In this document: in pieces, positions 11,019 to 21,756 of the stretch | Numbering within the stretch: the stretch's first letter is position 1 | Layout of the letters: each line of letters opens with the position of its first letter | Origin: Gari tellinella | Lineage: Eukaryota; Mollusca; Bivalvia; Cardiida; Psammobiidae | Direction of reading: 5' to 3' | NCBI GenBank assembly: GCA_922989275.2 | Contig: OV277859.1 | Location: 87,602,198-87,666,197 of the forward strand | Length of the DNA: 64,000 nucleotides | Program-made: the position numbers and the translations under genes | Notes under the pieces: generated by a model | Told to the model about the DNA's origin: nothing | Databases searched by the model: none | What the model saw: the letters and a program-made list of their open reading frames with translations, nothing else

Positions 11019-11276
11019 TTAACTCTTTCAAATCTAAGTTACTCTTGTGGGTTATTACGTTCCCTTGTGGATCATTTTAGTTGCCAAAATATGAACCAGT
11101 CTATTTGGAATTCTGGTTAGTTTAACAAAAACTGGTCTGAATTAGCAAACAGTGTAGACCCTGATCAGAGGGCTCCTAATAGAACTGGAGCCCTCTGATC
11201 TGTGTCTACACTGTTTCCAAATTTATGTAATGAATGTATTTTAATTAAACAGGTCATGTTGTATTGAAAGAGTTAA
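11019..11276 (+). mobile_element. B2-type TTAA MITE
   Basis: TTAACTCTTTCAAATC on the left, ATTGAAAGAGTTAA on the right: a clean TIR with TTAA. Hairpin AAACAGTGTAGACCCTGATC / CTGTGTCTACACTGTTT at 11147-11220. Confidence 0.8.
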
Positions 11277-11926
11277 TTTAAGCTCATTTTCAAATATGAG
11301 ACATGCAAGACTAGTAAAGTTCTATCACAGACACTGAAAACAAGATTATGAGCTTTTTAATAATCTTGCATGTTACGAGCAATCTCCTGTCTTCAAAACA
11401 TAATTATGTATTTACTTCAGTCACGGTTGCTTCAATTTAACTATAATTAATTGTGCTTAATAACTTGTTAAATTATTACTCTTAACTAAATTTGCATTTT
11501 CAATTATGAATATATGCTTGATATAGCCAAGTTCATGTACATAAAACTCTGCATGACACTTTTAAGATCTTAATTCACATGTTCACCTAAAGCTTTAAAT
11601 AAAATCTGCTCATGAATTAAGCTTCATCTGCAAAAAGAAATAATCTATTTAGCTTTTTATAATTTTGTTAACAGCTAGAAAATGCTTCATCAAATAAGGT
11701 ATGTTATCCACTAACTCCCCCCCCCCACACACACACACACAACCTGAGTATAATTATCTTCAAACCATGTGCCTATTACGTATACTTAAATCAGCATGAA
11801 AGTAAATAAAAACATTCCTGTTTGGACTAGAAACTATTTGATTTACTTTCATCCTACATTTTTAGAACTTAGGCAAACAACAATAATTTTATTGCAGAAC
11901 AAAATTATTACCCAGCATGCAAAGAG
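11277..11926. other. No gene; AT-rich DNA with a polyC/(CA)n run
   Basis: 11718-11742 is a polyC plus (CA)n microsatellite. 11790-11860 (GCATGAAAGTAAATAAAAAC / ATTTACTTTCATCC) is a decayed A-type hairpin. Confidence 0.4.
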
Positions 11927-12176
11927 TTGACCCATTACTCCATTATAAGATACGCATTTAATTCATTCAACCACAGAAGAAAAAAGTTCTAACTTGTACA
12001 GTCATGAATATTGAATCATAAGAAACATTTTCAATATTCTTGTAGACATAGCTAATAGAGCAGGCTGAAAGAAAACCAGAATGTGCCTGAAGGTGCATTC
12101 TGCTTTACTTTCAAACTGCTTTATGTACGGTCACCAATCATCAAAACTAGAAACAGGCTATGAAGTAAAGGGTTAA
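11927..12176 (-). mobile_element. A-family TTAA MITE, left member of an inverted pair
   Basis: Starts TTGACCCATTACTCCATTAT (decayed) and ends CTATGAAGTAAAGGGTTAA. Hairpin centre GTGCCTGAAGGTGCA. Directly abuts the next A copy in the opposite orientation. Confidence 0.8.
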
Positions 12177-12426
12177 TTACCCTTTACCCCATAGCCTGTT
12201 TATAGCATTAAAGAAAGATGATCAAAGCAGGTTGAATGTAAAGCAGAATGCGCCTTAAGGCGCATTCTGCTTTACTTTCAGCCTGATTTAATCTAACATC
12301 TGCTAGAATATAAAAAAATATTTCGTTAAAAAGTGTATACTCTTGACTGTATAAATTATATCAATTTCGATCAGAAAAAGGACAAATTAAATGCGTAAAA
12401 GGTGTATTTATGGGGTACTGGGTTAA
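12177..12426 (+). mobile_element. A-family TTAA MITE, right member of an inverted pair
   Basis: (TTA)CCCTTTACCCCATAGCCTG ... TATGGGGTACTGGGTTAA. Near-perfect hairpin with centre GCGCCTTAAGGCGC. Confidence 0.85.
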
Positions 12427-12772
12427 ATCCCAGACCATGATGTCCACTCACTAACACTACCTCATTACCTAATCACCTGTCATACTTGTCACACTATTAT
12501 CACCTGAAGACTGATCACCAATCATCTCTTATACTAAGTCTTGTTACCCTTAGCCTGCTCAATTACTGTCTCCGTTGAAAAACAATTGTCTTCAAAAATT
12601 AAAATTTTAAGTTTAACAATGAACATTTTTATTGACCATCAATGCATATGTCAAACAATTTGAATCTTCATCAAAAACCAAGTTACACGTGTCTGATCTG
12701 GATTCAAACTGTTTGCAAATGCAAGTCGAGTTGCCCTTAGCCGGATCAGGGTATATACATGTAGTTCTATTA
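12427..12772. other. No gene; decayed hairpin cassette at 12647-12719
   Basis: 12647-12719 keeps GTCTGATCTGGATTCAAACT and GTTTGC on the right, while the left arm (CAAACAATTTGAATC) is diverged. The rest is unclassified. Confidence 0.45.
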
Positions 12773-13214
12773 CAGTAAAGCCTCTCTATTACGACCACTA
12801 AAACAAAGGCTTATTATTGTATAAAATACAGTTGACAGCTAGGCTTAAAGCAAGTAATAGTAAAGGAGCTTTCTGTTTTACTATAACCTTGCTCTAAGCA
12901 GCTATAATCTGCCTTAACTCTTTCCTCCCTGAAACTTTAAATGGACAATTCCAGTTTCCATTTTAGTCTAGCCCATTTCTGACTTTTAAGGGTTGTTTTT
13001 GTCAATGTTTGGCATTGTGACAAACAGTGAAGACCCTGATCAGAGGGCTCCTTTCGGAGCCCTCTGATCAGGGGCTTCACTGTTTGCATAGGACAAGTGT
13101 ACTGTTCACATGTACACTGTTTGAAATGCACGCCTATAAGCGGGACTAGGGTTCAAAGAGTTAAACATGCAATACTCTATGTAATTTAGAGGTCGTAATA
13201 GAGAGATTTTACTG
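12773..13214 (+). mobile_element. C-family TA MITE split by a B element
   Basis: CAGTAAAGCCTCTCTATTAC on the left and TAATAGAGAGATTTTACTG on the right. One hairpin arm is partly deleted (AAGCAAGTAATAGTAAAGGA). The B element occupies 12914-13164 at a TTAA. Confidence 0.85.
12914..13164 (+). mobile_element. B-family TTAA MITE nested in C
   Basis: TTAACTCTTTCCTCCCTGAA ... GGGTTCAAAGAGTTAA. Hairpin 13021-13087, arms AAACAGTGAAGACCCTGATC and GATCAGGGGCTTCACTGTTT, centre CTCCTTTCGGAG. Confidence 0.9.
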
Positions 13215-13723
13215 TCTAGTGTTCAATCACCTGTAACTGCACTGTTTTTTCTCCACCACTTACTCCCTTCCATTCCTCACAGACCTGTCAAGCTATATAG
13301 AGAACACAGACATGGACAATTCAATGTTTACAGAAACAGGTAGTTTACTTATACATTTAATTTGAATCTCATTACCGATTCTTTAAAGTTCTTTCATTAT
13401 AAGTCAGATAGAAGTTACCAAATGGGGGACCCTCTACATTAATTCCTCTACTTATCAGTATACCACATTGAAATATTCATTCAATATTGGGTTTTGAATA
13501 TGGGTGGCAGTTAAAAGCAATTATTGAAGCTTTCTGCATTACTTTTATCTTGCTTTAAAAAGTCAACTTGATATATGCCATTAATTTTCAAATTTTGCAT
13601 TTGTGCAATTTTTTTAAACTCTAATTTGACTCTATCTTATCCAATTGTTGGTGGATACAGATTTAGATGCATTGTGACAAACCTGGTATACATCAGTCCC
13701 CACAATTTGGGATCAGGATAATG

Positions 13724-14180
13724 TCACTGTGTTCCAGTGATAATGCACTTGACTATGACTACAATACCAGGGGTAGTGTGTATGATCCCAAACCGGAAAA
13801 AAGTCCTTCAGATGAGACTTAAATTTAAAAACTGAGTTCCAATGTATCAGGGCTGCCGTAAGTTGACATTAAAAATCCTAAGATTTCCAAATTTGCATTT
13901 TTCAAGTGCGATTTTACGAATCATACCTTTACCCCATCGCCTGTTTCTAGTTTTGTTGACATGTGGCTGCTTAAAGCAGGCTGGAAGTAAAGCAGAATGC
14001 GCCTTAAGCCTGCTTTAAGCTACCATGTACTTGAAAAAAATCCAAAGATTTAGGAAAAATCCGGGGAAATGGCAGCCCTGATGTATCAATTCTGTACACT
14101 GGACATTCAAAAGAACCAGAGAATTCTGTTGATAATAAGAGGAGGACATCGCGCCCGGGTTTTCTGTATCCTCTCCCTCT
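13724..14180 (+). mobile_element. Degenerate SINE (second family) split by element H
   Basis: Its head (GTTCCAGTGATAATGC, ACCAGGGGTAGTG) and body (GATGAGACTTAAA, then AAGAACCAGAGAATTCTG) match the SINE at 53364. It is interrupted at ATGTAT by H (13848-14080), and ATGTAT is repeated on both sides. The tail near 14150-14190 diverges. Confidence 0.7.
13848..14080 (+). mobile_element. H-family element with 6-bp target duplication
   Basis: TIRs CAGGGCTGCC / GGCAGCCCTG, flanked by ATGTAT on both sides (13842-13847, 14081-14086). The interior carries A-type hairpin sequence (CTTAAAGCAGGCTGGAAG). Inserted in a SINE. Confidence 0.9.
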
Positions 14181-14364
14181 CTCTAATGGGACAGTTGGGT
14201 GTCCAATTAGCCCATAGAAGGCAGATCGAAACAGGTGTTAATCAACAAACCAAACCAATTTTTTTAGCACAATTTGAAAGAAGAATTTGCTTCCTAATCT
14301 GTTCACAATCCCAAGCCTGACAACAACAGAAAGTGAAACATATTGTTCAAAGTCAATGTCTTGC

Positions 14365-14582
14365 TTAAGCCATTACTCCATAAATACACCTTTTTATGCC
14401 TTTATTTATTCAATCACTCAAGAAAATATTTCCAATTTATACAGTCATGAATAGATACCATAAGAAATAGTTTCTATATCCTATCAGATAGTAGCTTAAA
14501 GCAGGCTGAAAGTAAAGCAGAATGTGCTTAAAAAAGTCAGCTATTTTCAATACTAGAAACAGGCTATGGGGGAAGTGGTTAA
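14365..14582 (-). mobile_element. A-family TTAA MITE, one hairpin arm deleted
   Basis: TTAAGCCATTACTCCATA ... CTATGGGGGAAGTGGTTAA. Only one arm of the hairpin (GGCTGAAAGTAAAGCAGAAT) remains. Confidence 0.75.
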
Positions 14583-14775
14583 GTAACCCATCGCCCCTAA
14601 AGATATGCATATAGATGCATTTAATTCATTATGCCACAGAAGAAAAAAGCTCCCCTTTGTACAATTGTCAATATGCACAGCAAGAAGCAGTTTCCATATC
14701 CTTGTAGGTAGAAGCTTTACTAAAAGGTCACCGCTGTCTTCAAAACTAGAAACAGGCTATGGAGTAAAAAGTTAA
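14583..14775 (-). mobile_element. A-family TTAA MITE, hairpin almost lost
   Basis: AACCCATCGCCCCTAAAG ... GGCTATGGAGTAAAAAGTTAA, immediately after the previous A copy and in the same orientation. The middle is deleted. Confidence 0.65.
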
Positions 14776-14928
14776 ATATTTGAATGCCATTTAGTAATAT
14801 TGAATTTGTCTTTTTCAACAAATGTCATCTGACACTGTTCTAAAATTGAAATTTTCTAAAAAACAAAATATTGAATTAGGGTTAGAAAGTCAAATAGTTT
14901 GGATCTTGACGTGATGCCAATTAGTTCC

Positions 14929-15167
14929 TTAACCCTTTCCTCCCTGAAACTTTAAATGAACAATTCCAGTTTCCATTTTAGTCTAGTCCATTTCTGACTT
15001 TTAAGGGTTGTTTGGAATTATGACAAACAGTGAAGACCCTGATCAGAGGGCTCCTTTCGGAGCCCTCTGATCTGGGTCTTCACTGTTTGCATAGGACAAG
15101 TGTACTGTTCAAAGGTACACTGTTTGAAAAGGACGCCTATATGTCGGACTAGGGTTCAAAGGGTTAA
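14929..15167 (+). mobile_element. B-family TTAA MITE
   Basis: TTAACCCTTTCCTCCCTGAA ... GGGTTCAAAGGGTTAA. Hairpin at 15024-15089. It shares its right TTAA with the following A element. 14893-14925 is a left half of a TTTGGATC hairpin. Confidence 0.88.
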
Positions 15168-15732
15168 CCCTTTCCCAAATAGAAGCGCCTTTTAGCACAT
15201 TCAGTTTATTTCTCCGCTGAAGAAAATAGTTTCAATTTATACAGTAATGCATATGTATCATAAGAAATGTTTGATTTATTCTATAAGACGGTAGCTTAAA
15301 GCAGACTGAACGTAAAAAAAAAAAAAAAGTAATATACCAAGTTAAAGTCTACTTTCAGTCCGAATGACCCTGGTCATCGAGCCATCTTGCCTATGAGCAA
15401 TGCTAACATATGGCGCAGTCAAATGCAGCCGCAACTAGTACCGACTCAGACCCTTCACAGGTACCCATTTAAACCCCTGGGTGGAGAGGAGCAAATCGCG
15501 GTACATGTCTTGCTCAAGAACATGCCTGTACATCATCAGGGATTCAGAAAAATCCCCTAGTCAGACCGCTGGTCCGGCGGGGGATCGAACTCACGACCCC
15601 TGGTACCGTAGTCCAAGGTGTTAACCATTGGGCCACTACCGCCGGTAAAGGCGCATTCTGCTTTACGTTCAACCTGTTTTAAGCAGTTATCTATTTTCAA
15701 AACTAGAAAAAGGTTATTAGGTAAAGGGTTAA
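15164..15732 (-). mobile_element. A-family TTAA MITE split by a SINE
   Basis: TTAACCCTTTCCCAAATAGA ... TTATTAGGTAAAGGGTTAA. The hairpin arm (GCAGACTGAACGTAAA) and its partner (GGCGCATTCTGCTTTACGTT) are separated by polyA and the SINE. Confidence 0.8.
15366..15646 (-). mobile_element. tRNA-derived SINE inside an A element
   Basis: On the - strand it reads GGCGGTAGTGGCCCAATGGT (A box) and GAGTTCGATCCCCCGCCGG (B box region), then a body with CCACCCAGGGGTTTAAATGG and a GACCAGGGTCATTCGG end. It is inserted within A (15164-15732), near one arm of its hairpin. Confidence 0.75.
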
Positions 15733-16111
15733 AGCTTCTCACCAAGATCCAAAGATCCAAACTCATTGCATTTTAAGGCAAATAACATTTTCACTGTCAG
15801 TTTGCCAAGAGTTAAAATTCAACATTCAAAGACAATAAAATGCAATCTTCACTTATTAGATCAGACTGTGACAGAAATTCAATTACTGTCGTATAAAATG
15901 TATGTTTTGCCGATGTGGTGTAAAGCAGTCTCCATTTTTAGCAGTACATTTTGTTTAACAAAATAATGTCTCGAGATCTGATCGAAACAGATGTGTTTAT
16001 CTCTGAATTTGCCTTAGAATGTGAGAAATGAATTTTCTAGAATTTGGCGAGTCGTACAGATCCAGATTAGTATGAGTAACCCAGTGAGTAATTAATCCAG
16101 TATATTAATTA
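15733..16111. other. No gene seen
   Basis: The 66-codon ORF from 15766 shows no family features. Unclassified DNA. Confidence 0.4.
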
Positions 16112-16365
16112 CTGTAAAACAGGTTTTATTCGGGAGAAAATAATTTACGCCTTAATTCGCGAATGTTTCTAATTTTGAAATAAGTGACTTCTTAAAGCAG
16201 GTTGAAAGTAAAGCATTATATAATGTGCCTTAAGGCGCATTCTGCTTTACTTTCAGCCTGCTTTAAGCTACCACCTGCTAGAAATATTGCATGATGTCAC
16301 GAATTAATACATATTGCATTAAGCGAAATATTCATGAAGTGAAAAATACTTATTGTATTTTACAG
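16112..16365 (+). mobile_element. L-family TA MITE with an A-type hairpin
   Basis: Termini CTGTAAAACAGGTTTTATTC and TTGTATTTTACAG flanked by TA, unlike A. Yet the interior holds the A-type hairpin and its flanks (TTAAAGCAGGTTGAAAGTAA; CTTTAAGCTACCACCTGCTA). Confidence 0.75.
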
Positions 16366-16570
16366 TACTAGATACATGTATTAAGGATCAATTTTTTTTT
16401 TTAAAAGTCAAGTGTTTTACAGGGTAAAATAACACCATTTTTAAGACAGGACTATTTATTACTCTTTGCATGCTGGGTAATTTTGTCGTCTGTAACAATT
16501 GTCATCTGCTAACTTTTCTTTGCATAGAATTTTCAAAAATTAATTTCAAAACAGTGTCAAATCATATTAA

Positions 16571-16617
16571 GTTTGGATCCTGATGAGACACTGCGTTACG
16601 CTATCAGGATCCAAACT
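16571..16617. repeat. Hairpin cassette, shortened
   Basis: GTTTGGATCCTGATGAGACA / CTATCAGGATCCAAACTCC around CTGCGTTACG. The preceding 16445-16530 resembles family M (TTTGCATGCTGGGTAATTTT). Confidence 0.6.
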
Positions 16618-16904
16618 CCTTGCATTTAGGTTATCACTCCGACGGTGGTACATACATGTATGGTAAGAGTTAATAAAAGATAAAGACATTATACATATTG
16701 ATTAAAGTCAGGTTATGCAGGGTAACTGACATTTCCTGGTAGAAAGTTTAAATAAATTATACCAAAAAACCAACAATACTTCAACAGACACGTGGTTTTG
16801 CATAAAGCTACCGTAATTCTGAACTTCCTTTGCCAGTTGCATAACATACTCAACAGTGTATTTAACCTGGATCAAATTTTTAACGTTACCATTATAAGTT
16901 TACT

Positions 16905-17145
16905 GGTGACCGTGGGCATATTTTGACCCCTGACACGGGCATTATTAATTTTATTTGAACACTCTTGATAGAGGACCTAGCCGTAGATGATGCTATGTGC
17001 CAAATATCTACGCTCTGGAAGTGTAGTTTTGACAAGAATACTTTTTTAAGATTTCTTAATTTTTATCGCTTCGGTTGCCATGGCAACCAGAGTTCTGATT
17101 TGTATTTAATTTTTTTAACAAATTTTGAAAGAGCTTGACCCAAGT
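16905..17145 (-). mobile_element. Helentron/pearl-like element II fragment
   Basis: On the - strand it matches element II (GGTTGCCATGGCAACC; GATATTTGGCACATAGCATC-like; CTCTATCAAG). Followed by an A right-end fragment (17146-17214). Confidence 0.7.
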
Positions 17146-17214
17146 AGAACTATTTTCTTCAGAGGAGGAATATAATAAGGCATAAAAACATATCTATGAA
17201 ATAAATGGTTCAAT

Positions 17215-17990
17215 TGTATCCAGATGTCTGGAATTATCAATAATTATTGAAATCAAACTCCAGTCATGTTGCTAGAGCATTTGAAACATTTCCAACATAT
17301 ACAATCATGTACTAATAATTTTTCTAATATTTCTGACCTGGCCAATTTATTTTTAGAACAGAATATAGTTTATAATGGTACATAGCTAAACAAGGTTACA
17401 TCGGATATGTGTTCGTACTTGAGATAAGCATAATCCTCATGAAGCATGAGACCGCAGCGCTAACTTTACTGACACAGTATTCTTTCAGAATAAACACATT
17501 TATAAAACTACTAGATCTTAGTAACTTGTAAATGTGTTTCCATTACAAACAGGTTGGAGCCAGATCAGACGCCGGGTAACCATTTTCAGTTTTAGAATTT
17601 TCCAATCTCAAATATTATATCGGCCAGGTCAGAAGAAAACACTAATAAAAGTTTAGACTTGGAATACTTCTTCATTACAAAATACAGTGGGTTGACTCTG
17701 ACAGATACCGTTACAATCTAATTCCTTTGCAAGCCTACAGATAGATGTCTCTAGCCGGTAGATCATGCAAATATAATCTTAAAAATTGTCCACACTCTTT
17801 ACAAAGAACAGAACAATCAGAAGCCTGAAGGAATAATTTATCAGATAAATGATGTGTATGCATGTTACAACTTACATAACGATTTCTTTTAGAGGAGAAC
17901 ATTGATTTTCAGATATGAAATGCTCATCCTGTTGCTCTTTGAATTAACCCTTTCAATCCGGAAAACCTCAGACACTATTGACCACCTTTG
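17215..17990. other. No gene; E fragment near 17490-17580
   Basis: AAACAGGTTGGAGCCAGATC, then AGACGCCGGGTAACC, is the left part of an E-type hairpin that stops abruptly at 17582. The rest is unclassified. Confidence 0.45.
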
Positions 17991-18033
17991 CAAACAGTTT
18001 GGATCCAGATCAGGCCTGATCTTGATCCAAACA
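17990..18033. repeat. Short hairpin cassette lacking the GC centre
   Basis: CAAACAGTTTGGATCCAGAT CAGGCCTG ATCTTGATCCAAACAG: the stem closes directly on AGGCCT. The GCCGCG-TAA-CGCGGC centre is missing. Confidence 0.7.
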
Positions 18034-18139
18034 GCTTATGTTACTTGGGTCCTGTTTCTTACAAAGAAGACAGAATTTAGGCTGAACCAATTATTTGGGG
18101 AGTTTTTAAAATGCTGAAACTCTCATAATGTCCTTTACT

Positions 18140-18773
18140 CTAATGTGCTTAATGTCCCTCCCTAGTAACAACTGCCCTCCCAACAACGACTCCCTCCCTT
18201 CAACGACCATTTCCGCAGTTCCCAAAACAGGACAATTATGACTAACACTTTTACTGCTGCAATGATTGTCTGCATTAACCCTTTGAACCCTAATACCGCA
18301 TATTGGCGTCCTTTGCAAACAGTGAACATGTAAGTAGTACACCTGTCCTATGCAAACAGTGAAGACCCAGATCAGAGGGCTCCTACGGAGCCTTCTGATC
18401 AGGGTCCTCATTGTTTGTCATAATGCCAAACATTGACAAAAACAACTAGTCAGAAATCGACTAGACTTAAATGGAAACTGGAAGTTTCAGGGAGGAAAGA
18501 GTTAAATTGTCATCTGCTGTTTTTCTCAAATTTACTTAGTGAATGGTCATTTTGGTCATGTTGCCAGAAAAAAAAGCTTAATGACGAGTGACAATCAGCT
18601 TGAATCATCCAGATCAGACACCGTGTAAAAAATATATGCGACGTCTGATCTGGATATAAGCTGTTTGCAATCTAAGCCAAGTTCCCTCCCTTTAATGACT
18701 CCCTCCGAACATCGCACACACTTATTGTCTCCCATTGGATGTCGCTGTAGACAGAGAGTGCTGTAATTGCTTT
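18140..18773 (-). mobile_element. D-family TA MITE split by a B element
   Basis: Right end GTCGCTGTAGACAGAGAGTG CTG; left end degraded (CTCCCTAGTAACAACTGCCC). The hairpin at about 18596-18665 (CAGCTTGAATC / GGATATAAGCTGTTTG) is decayed. B sits at a TTAA (18275-18505). Confidence 0.75.
18275..18505 (-). mobile_element. B-family TTAA MITE nested in D
   Basis: TTAACCCTTTGAACCCTAAT ... GGGAGGAAAGAGTTAA. Hairpin AACAGTGAAGACCCAGATCA / TGATCAGGGTCCTCATTGTT. Confidence 0.88.
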
Positions 18774-18807
18774 TACCCAAAATCTGTCTGGTTTAGTTCA
18801 TTACTAT

Positions 18808-19004
18808 CAGAGCTCTAGATAAGGGGGAGTAAATTGAACGAATCCAACATTTTCCCATTCATTTGAACACCAAATCCTATGGTGTTACTACCCATTAGAA
18901 TAGTCTCTTTGAGACGATTCTAATGAGTAGTGACACCATAGGGTTTAAAGCAGGAATAAATTAAGGTTTTAGTTTTTGAAATACTCCCCTTATCTGGAGC
19001 CCTG
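18808..19004 (-). mobile_element. F-family element, 6-bp duplication TACTAT
   Basis: CAGAGCTCTAGATAAGG ... CCTTATCTGGAGCCCTG-type ends, flanked by TACTAT (18802-18807, 19005-19010). Hairpin CTATGGTGTTACTACCCATT / GAGTAGTGACACCATAGG. Confidence 0.9.
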
Positions 19005-19010
19005 TACTAT

Positions 19011-19366
19011 GAGTGTTACTCAGAATTGAAAGTATCCAAGACATTTGATGGAAGGACTTCTACTGTTAATTATCTGGTCATCTATCATCAGCCTGCGACA
19101 TGAGAGCTGTCTTGAGAAAAACCTTTGGGTAAGTTCTGCAGAATCAAAAATAATCCTTGACTTTGCATGTAAATGTTGCAGAACATCTCCAGACAGTTTC
19201 ATTTTCGTCCTTAATTCTGTGATAATCTTTGAATGTGAATTGTTTCCCCTTAAAGTCTCAAGTGATCAAGAGCTTTTATTTTTTAAAGCAAGTTTCAGCT
19301 TAAATCAGGATGAAAGTAAAGGCAGAAAGTTAGACTTTCATGATACTAACATTGTCAGTCACCTAT
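19011..19366. other. No convincing gene
   Basis: A 129-codon ORF (19045-19434, +) overlaps unclassified DNA and runs into an A and an F element, so it is not taken as a gene. 19280-19350 has A-like remnants. Confidence 0.4.
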
Positions 19367-19821
19367 TTAACCCATTACCAGAGCACCAGATAAGGGTAGT
19401 TTTTCAAAAACTAAAATCTTTATTTCTGAATTAAACCCTATGGTGTCACTACTCATTAGAATCGTCTCTTCGAGACGATTCTAATGAGTAGTAACACCAT
19501 AGGATTTGGTGCTAAAAAGAGTGAGAAAATGTGGGATTTGTTGAAAAAACTACCTCTTATCTGGAGCCCTGCATTACCCCATACCCTATTTCTAGTTTTG
19601 CAAACAGGTTACTATACTTAAAGCAGGTTGAAAGTAAAGCAGAATGCACCATAAGGCGCATTCTGCTTTACTTTCAGCCAGTCTTAAGCAATCACCTGAT
19701 AGTATATATAGACTACATTTCTTGTGTGGCATATTCATGGCTGTACAAATTGAAAATATTTTCTTCAGTGGAGGAATAAATTTAAGGTGCAAAAAGGCAC
19801 ATTTATGGGGTAATGGGTTAA
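19367..19821 (+). mobile_element. A-family TTAA MITE split near its left tip by F
   Basis: TTAACCCATTAC | F | CATTACCCCATACCCTATTT ... TATGGGGTAATGGGTTAA. Hairpin near 19621-19687. Confidence 0.92.
19379..19571 (+). mobile_element. F-family element inside A, 6-bp duplication CATTAC
   Basis: CAGAGCACCAGATAAGG ... CTTATCTGGAGCCCTG flanked by CATTAC (19373-19378, 19572-19577), which is part of A's own terminus. Hairpin centre CGTCTCTTCGAGACG. Confidence 0.93.
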
Positions 19822-19927
19822 ACGGCCTGTGACCATCCTGTAAAAGTGTCATTAACTCACGTAAACTGTTCTGAATAAAAAGTTAACAAAAAGTTCAGGC
19901 ATTCAATGACAACTCTGTATAGTATAT

Positions 19928-20080
19928 AACCCATTACCCCATAAATATTGCCTTTTTATGACTTTCATTTTCCTCCACTGAAGGAAATGGTTCAACTTTA
20001 TACACTGCAGTCAGAAGTCTGTACCATTAGAAATATTTTCTACATCCCAGTAGATGGTAACTTAAAAGCAGTACAAGCTT
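19928..20080 (-). mobile_element. A-family fragment
   Basis: AACCCATTACCCCATAAATA ... GATGGTAACTTAAAAGCAG, truncated at the hairpin. Confidence 0.65.
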
Positions 20081-21470
20081 AATGAAAGACAAAATATTGC
20101 TGATATCATCATGTTGAAAAGGCCAGTTTTGTGACTCATAAACCAATGTTGCTTGGATGTTGCATATAAATTACATCTAATTGAGAGCAACTCAGGGGCA
20201 ACCGGGAAAGCTTGATATTATAGATCTATATCATTTATTATGCACAGTGACATCTAGAAATTGCTTTTTATCCTTTGACCTAGGACTTTCTCTTATGTGG
20301 AAGAGAGATCTTTTCCAATTCAGCTTTCATTTAACATTATCTAAGCATCCAAAGTATGCCATTTGTGAAAATACAGTCAACCGCAAAATCAAACCTAATA
20401 ATACATTTCATAATATTCCCACAGTTTTCATGGCTTTTCTCCTTCATTAAAGAAATGTCTTTTCATGTTGCTATCCTGTCCTAGCTGATATGAAAGACAG
20501 GCTAATGAATGTTGCCAGCTGAATTTAAACAGATACATGTACTTTGCCTCTTTACTACAAGTTTGACTGTGGTTCAATAAGCCTACTTGACATGTACAGT
20601 AGTGCAACGATCAGATGGCGTTGTTTACAAAACAGTGTGACAGTGTAAACAAAGAAAAATCACGATAAGTACAACTTTGACAAATACATGTAAATTGGTA
20701 AACTTTTAGATAGTGTGATGTAGTGGCTAATTATTCTGTTAGACTTTCACACAGAAGTTTTAATTTTGAATCCCATTTGTTCATTTTTGTTGCTTTCTTT
20801 AAAAAAAAATCAATTTCAAAATTAGTATATGTTCTGTTGTTGAACATGTTTTTTCATAGAGTGGAAATCCGAAATAATATCTCATTGCACGTTTATATCG
20901 TGCAATTAAAGTATCATGAAAAGAATGTGTAAACAGTATAAAGAATCTTAAAAGATGACAGATCTGTACATGTATTATTATAATATAAGATTATAACAAA
21001 AGTTCACTTCCTAAATGTTTTAAAACATTACTAACATTGCGTTTAACTTTATCCATGCCTATATATTAATTGAAACACATATATTTATGCAAGAAAACAT
21101 ATATACATATGATACAGTTTTGGATTTTCGGCTTTTTACTAATTTAGGCTAGCCATGCAATAAAAGTCTATTATATCTTGATAGACGCCTAAGACGGTGA
21201 TTTAAGCTGTTTAAAAATTTACCACAGTTTTGAAAATTTGTTTAAACAAATTAATGTTTACTCAATTTAATTTGCAGATACGTATTCAAATCAAATTTAA
21301 ATAAAAAATGGTAGTTCTTTCTTTTTTACCTAACTTTACTTCGAATAAAGTGACTGCATGCATTCAAATTGTTCCTAGGTTGGAAAACCTATATTCTCTT
21401 GTCTGGACTGTAGACTGATACTGTAGTGCTAGATGAATAATAATTAAAAAGAAAACAACTGATTGCTTAC
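20081..21470. other. No recognisable gene; probable intron of the divergent gene
   Basis: About 1.4 kb largely free of the MITE families. ORFs of 89 and 69 codons occur but show no known motif. If the exon at 21471-21756 is real, this is its first intron, and a downstream exon could lie here undetected. Confidence 0.4.
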
Positions 21471-21756
21471 CTTTTGTCCTTTTCAGAAATTCAAACTTTT
21501 CTAACTCCGTCAAAAGTAGTTGTCTTTCGTTTCTGTTTAAAGCATAAACAAAGTCTTTAGCTGTAGTTGGATCGCCTATAGATCCGTGTAGATCCCTGTA
21601 AATGACTGTGAACTTGTTGGGCTTAACATCAGCCTGAGCATACTTGTGTGCCTCTCTGTAAACGCTAGTAACTGAGGGAACTAGATTTAACTTGTTTTGA
21701 GTCATTAAGCTCTTCGAGAAATATAATTCTCGAACCTTTACTAACCTCAGCGCCAT
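21471..21756 (-). CDS. First coding exon of an unidentified gene divergent from PPT1
   Basis: Reads from an ATG with good context (A at -3, G at +4) for 95 codons plus one base, then a canonical donor (AAAAG|GTAAGC) at 21470/21471. The basic, slightly amphipathic start MALRLVKVRELYFSKSL could be a mitochondrial targeting sequence (inference). The rest is rich in charged residues (YREAHKYAQADVKPNKFTV, LNRNERQLLLTELEKFEFL). I do not recognise the family. The open frame, Kozak context, donor and placement opposite PPT1 argue for a real gene. Downstream exons were not found at lower coordinates, where the intron would run through repeat-rich DNA. Confidence 0.65.

Noticed and set aside
19045..19434. 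129-codon ORF on the + strand
   Set aside because: Crosses the borders of an A and an F element, has no recognisable motif, and no splice or start context supports it.
20181..20450. 89-codon ORF near the divergent gene
   Set aside because: No family features and wrong strand for a continuation of the divergent gene.
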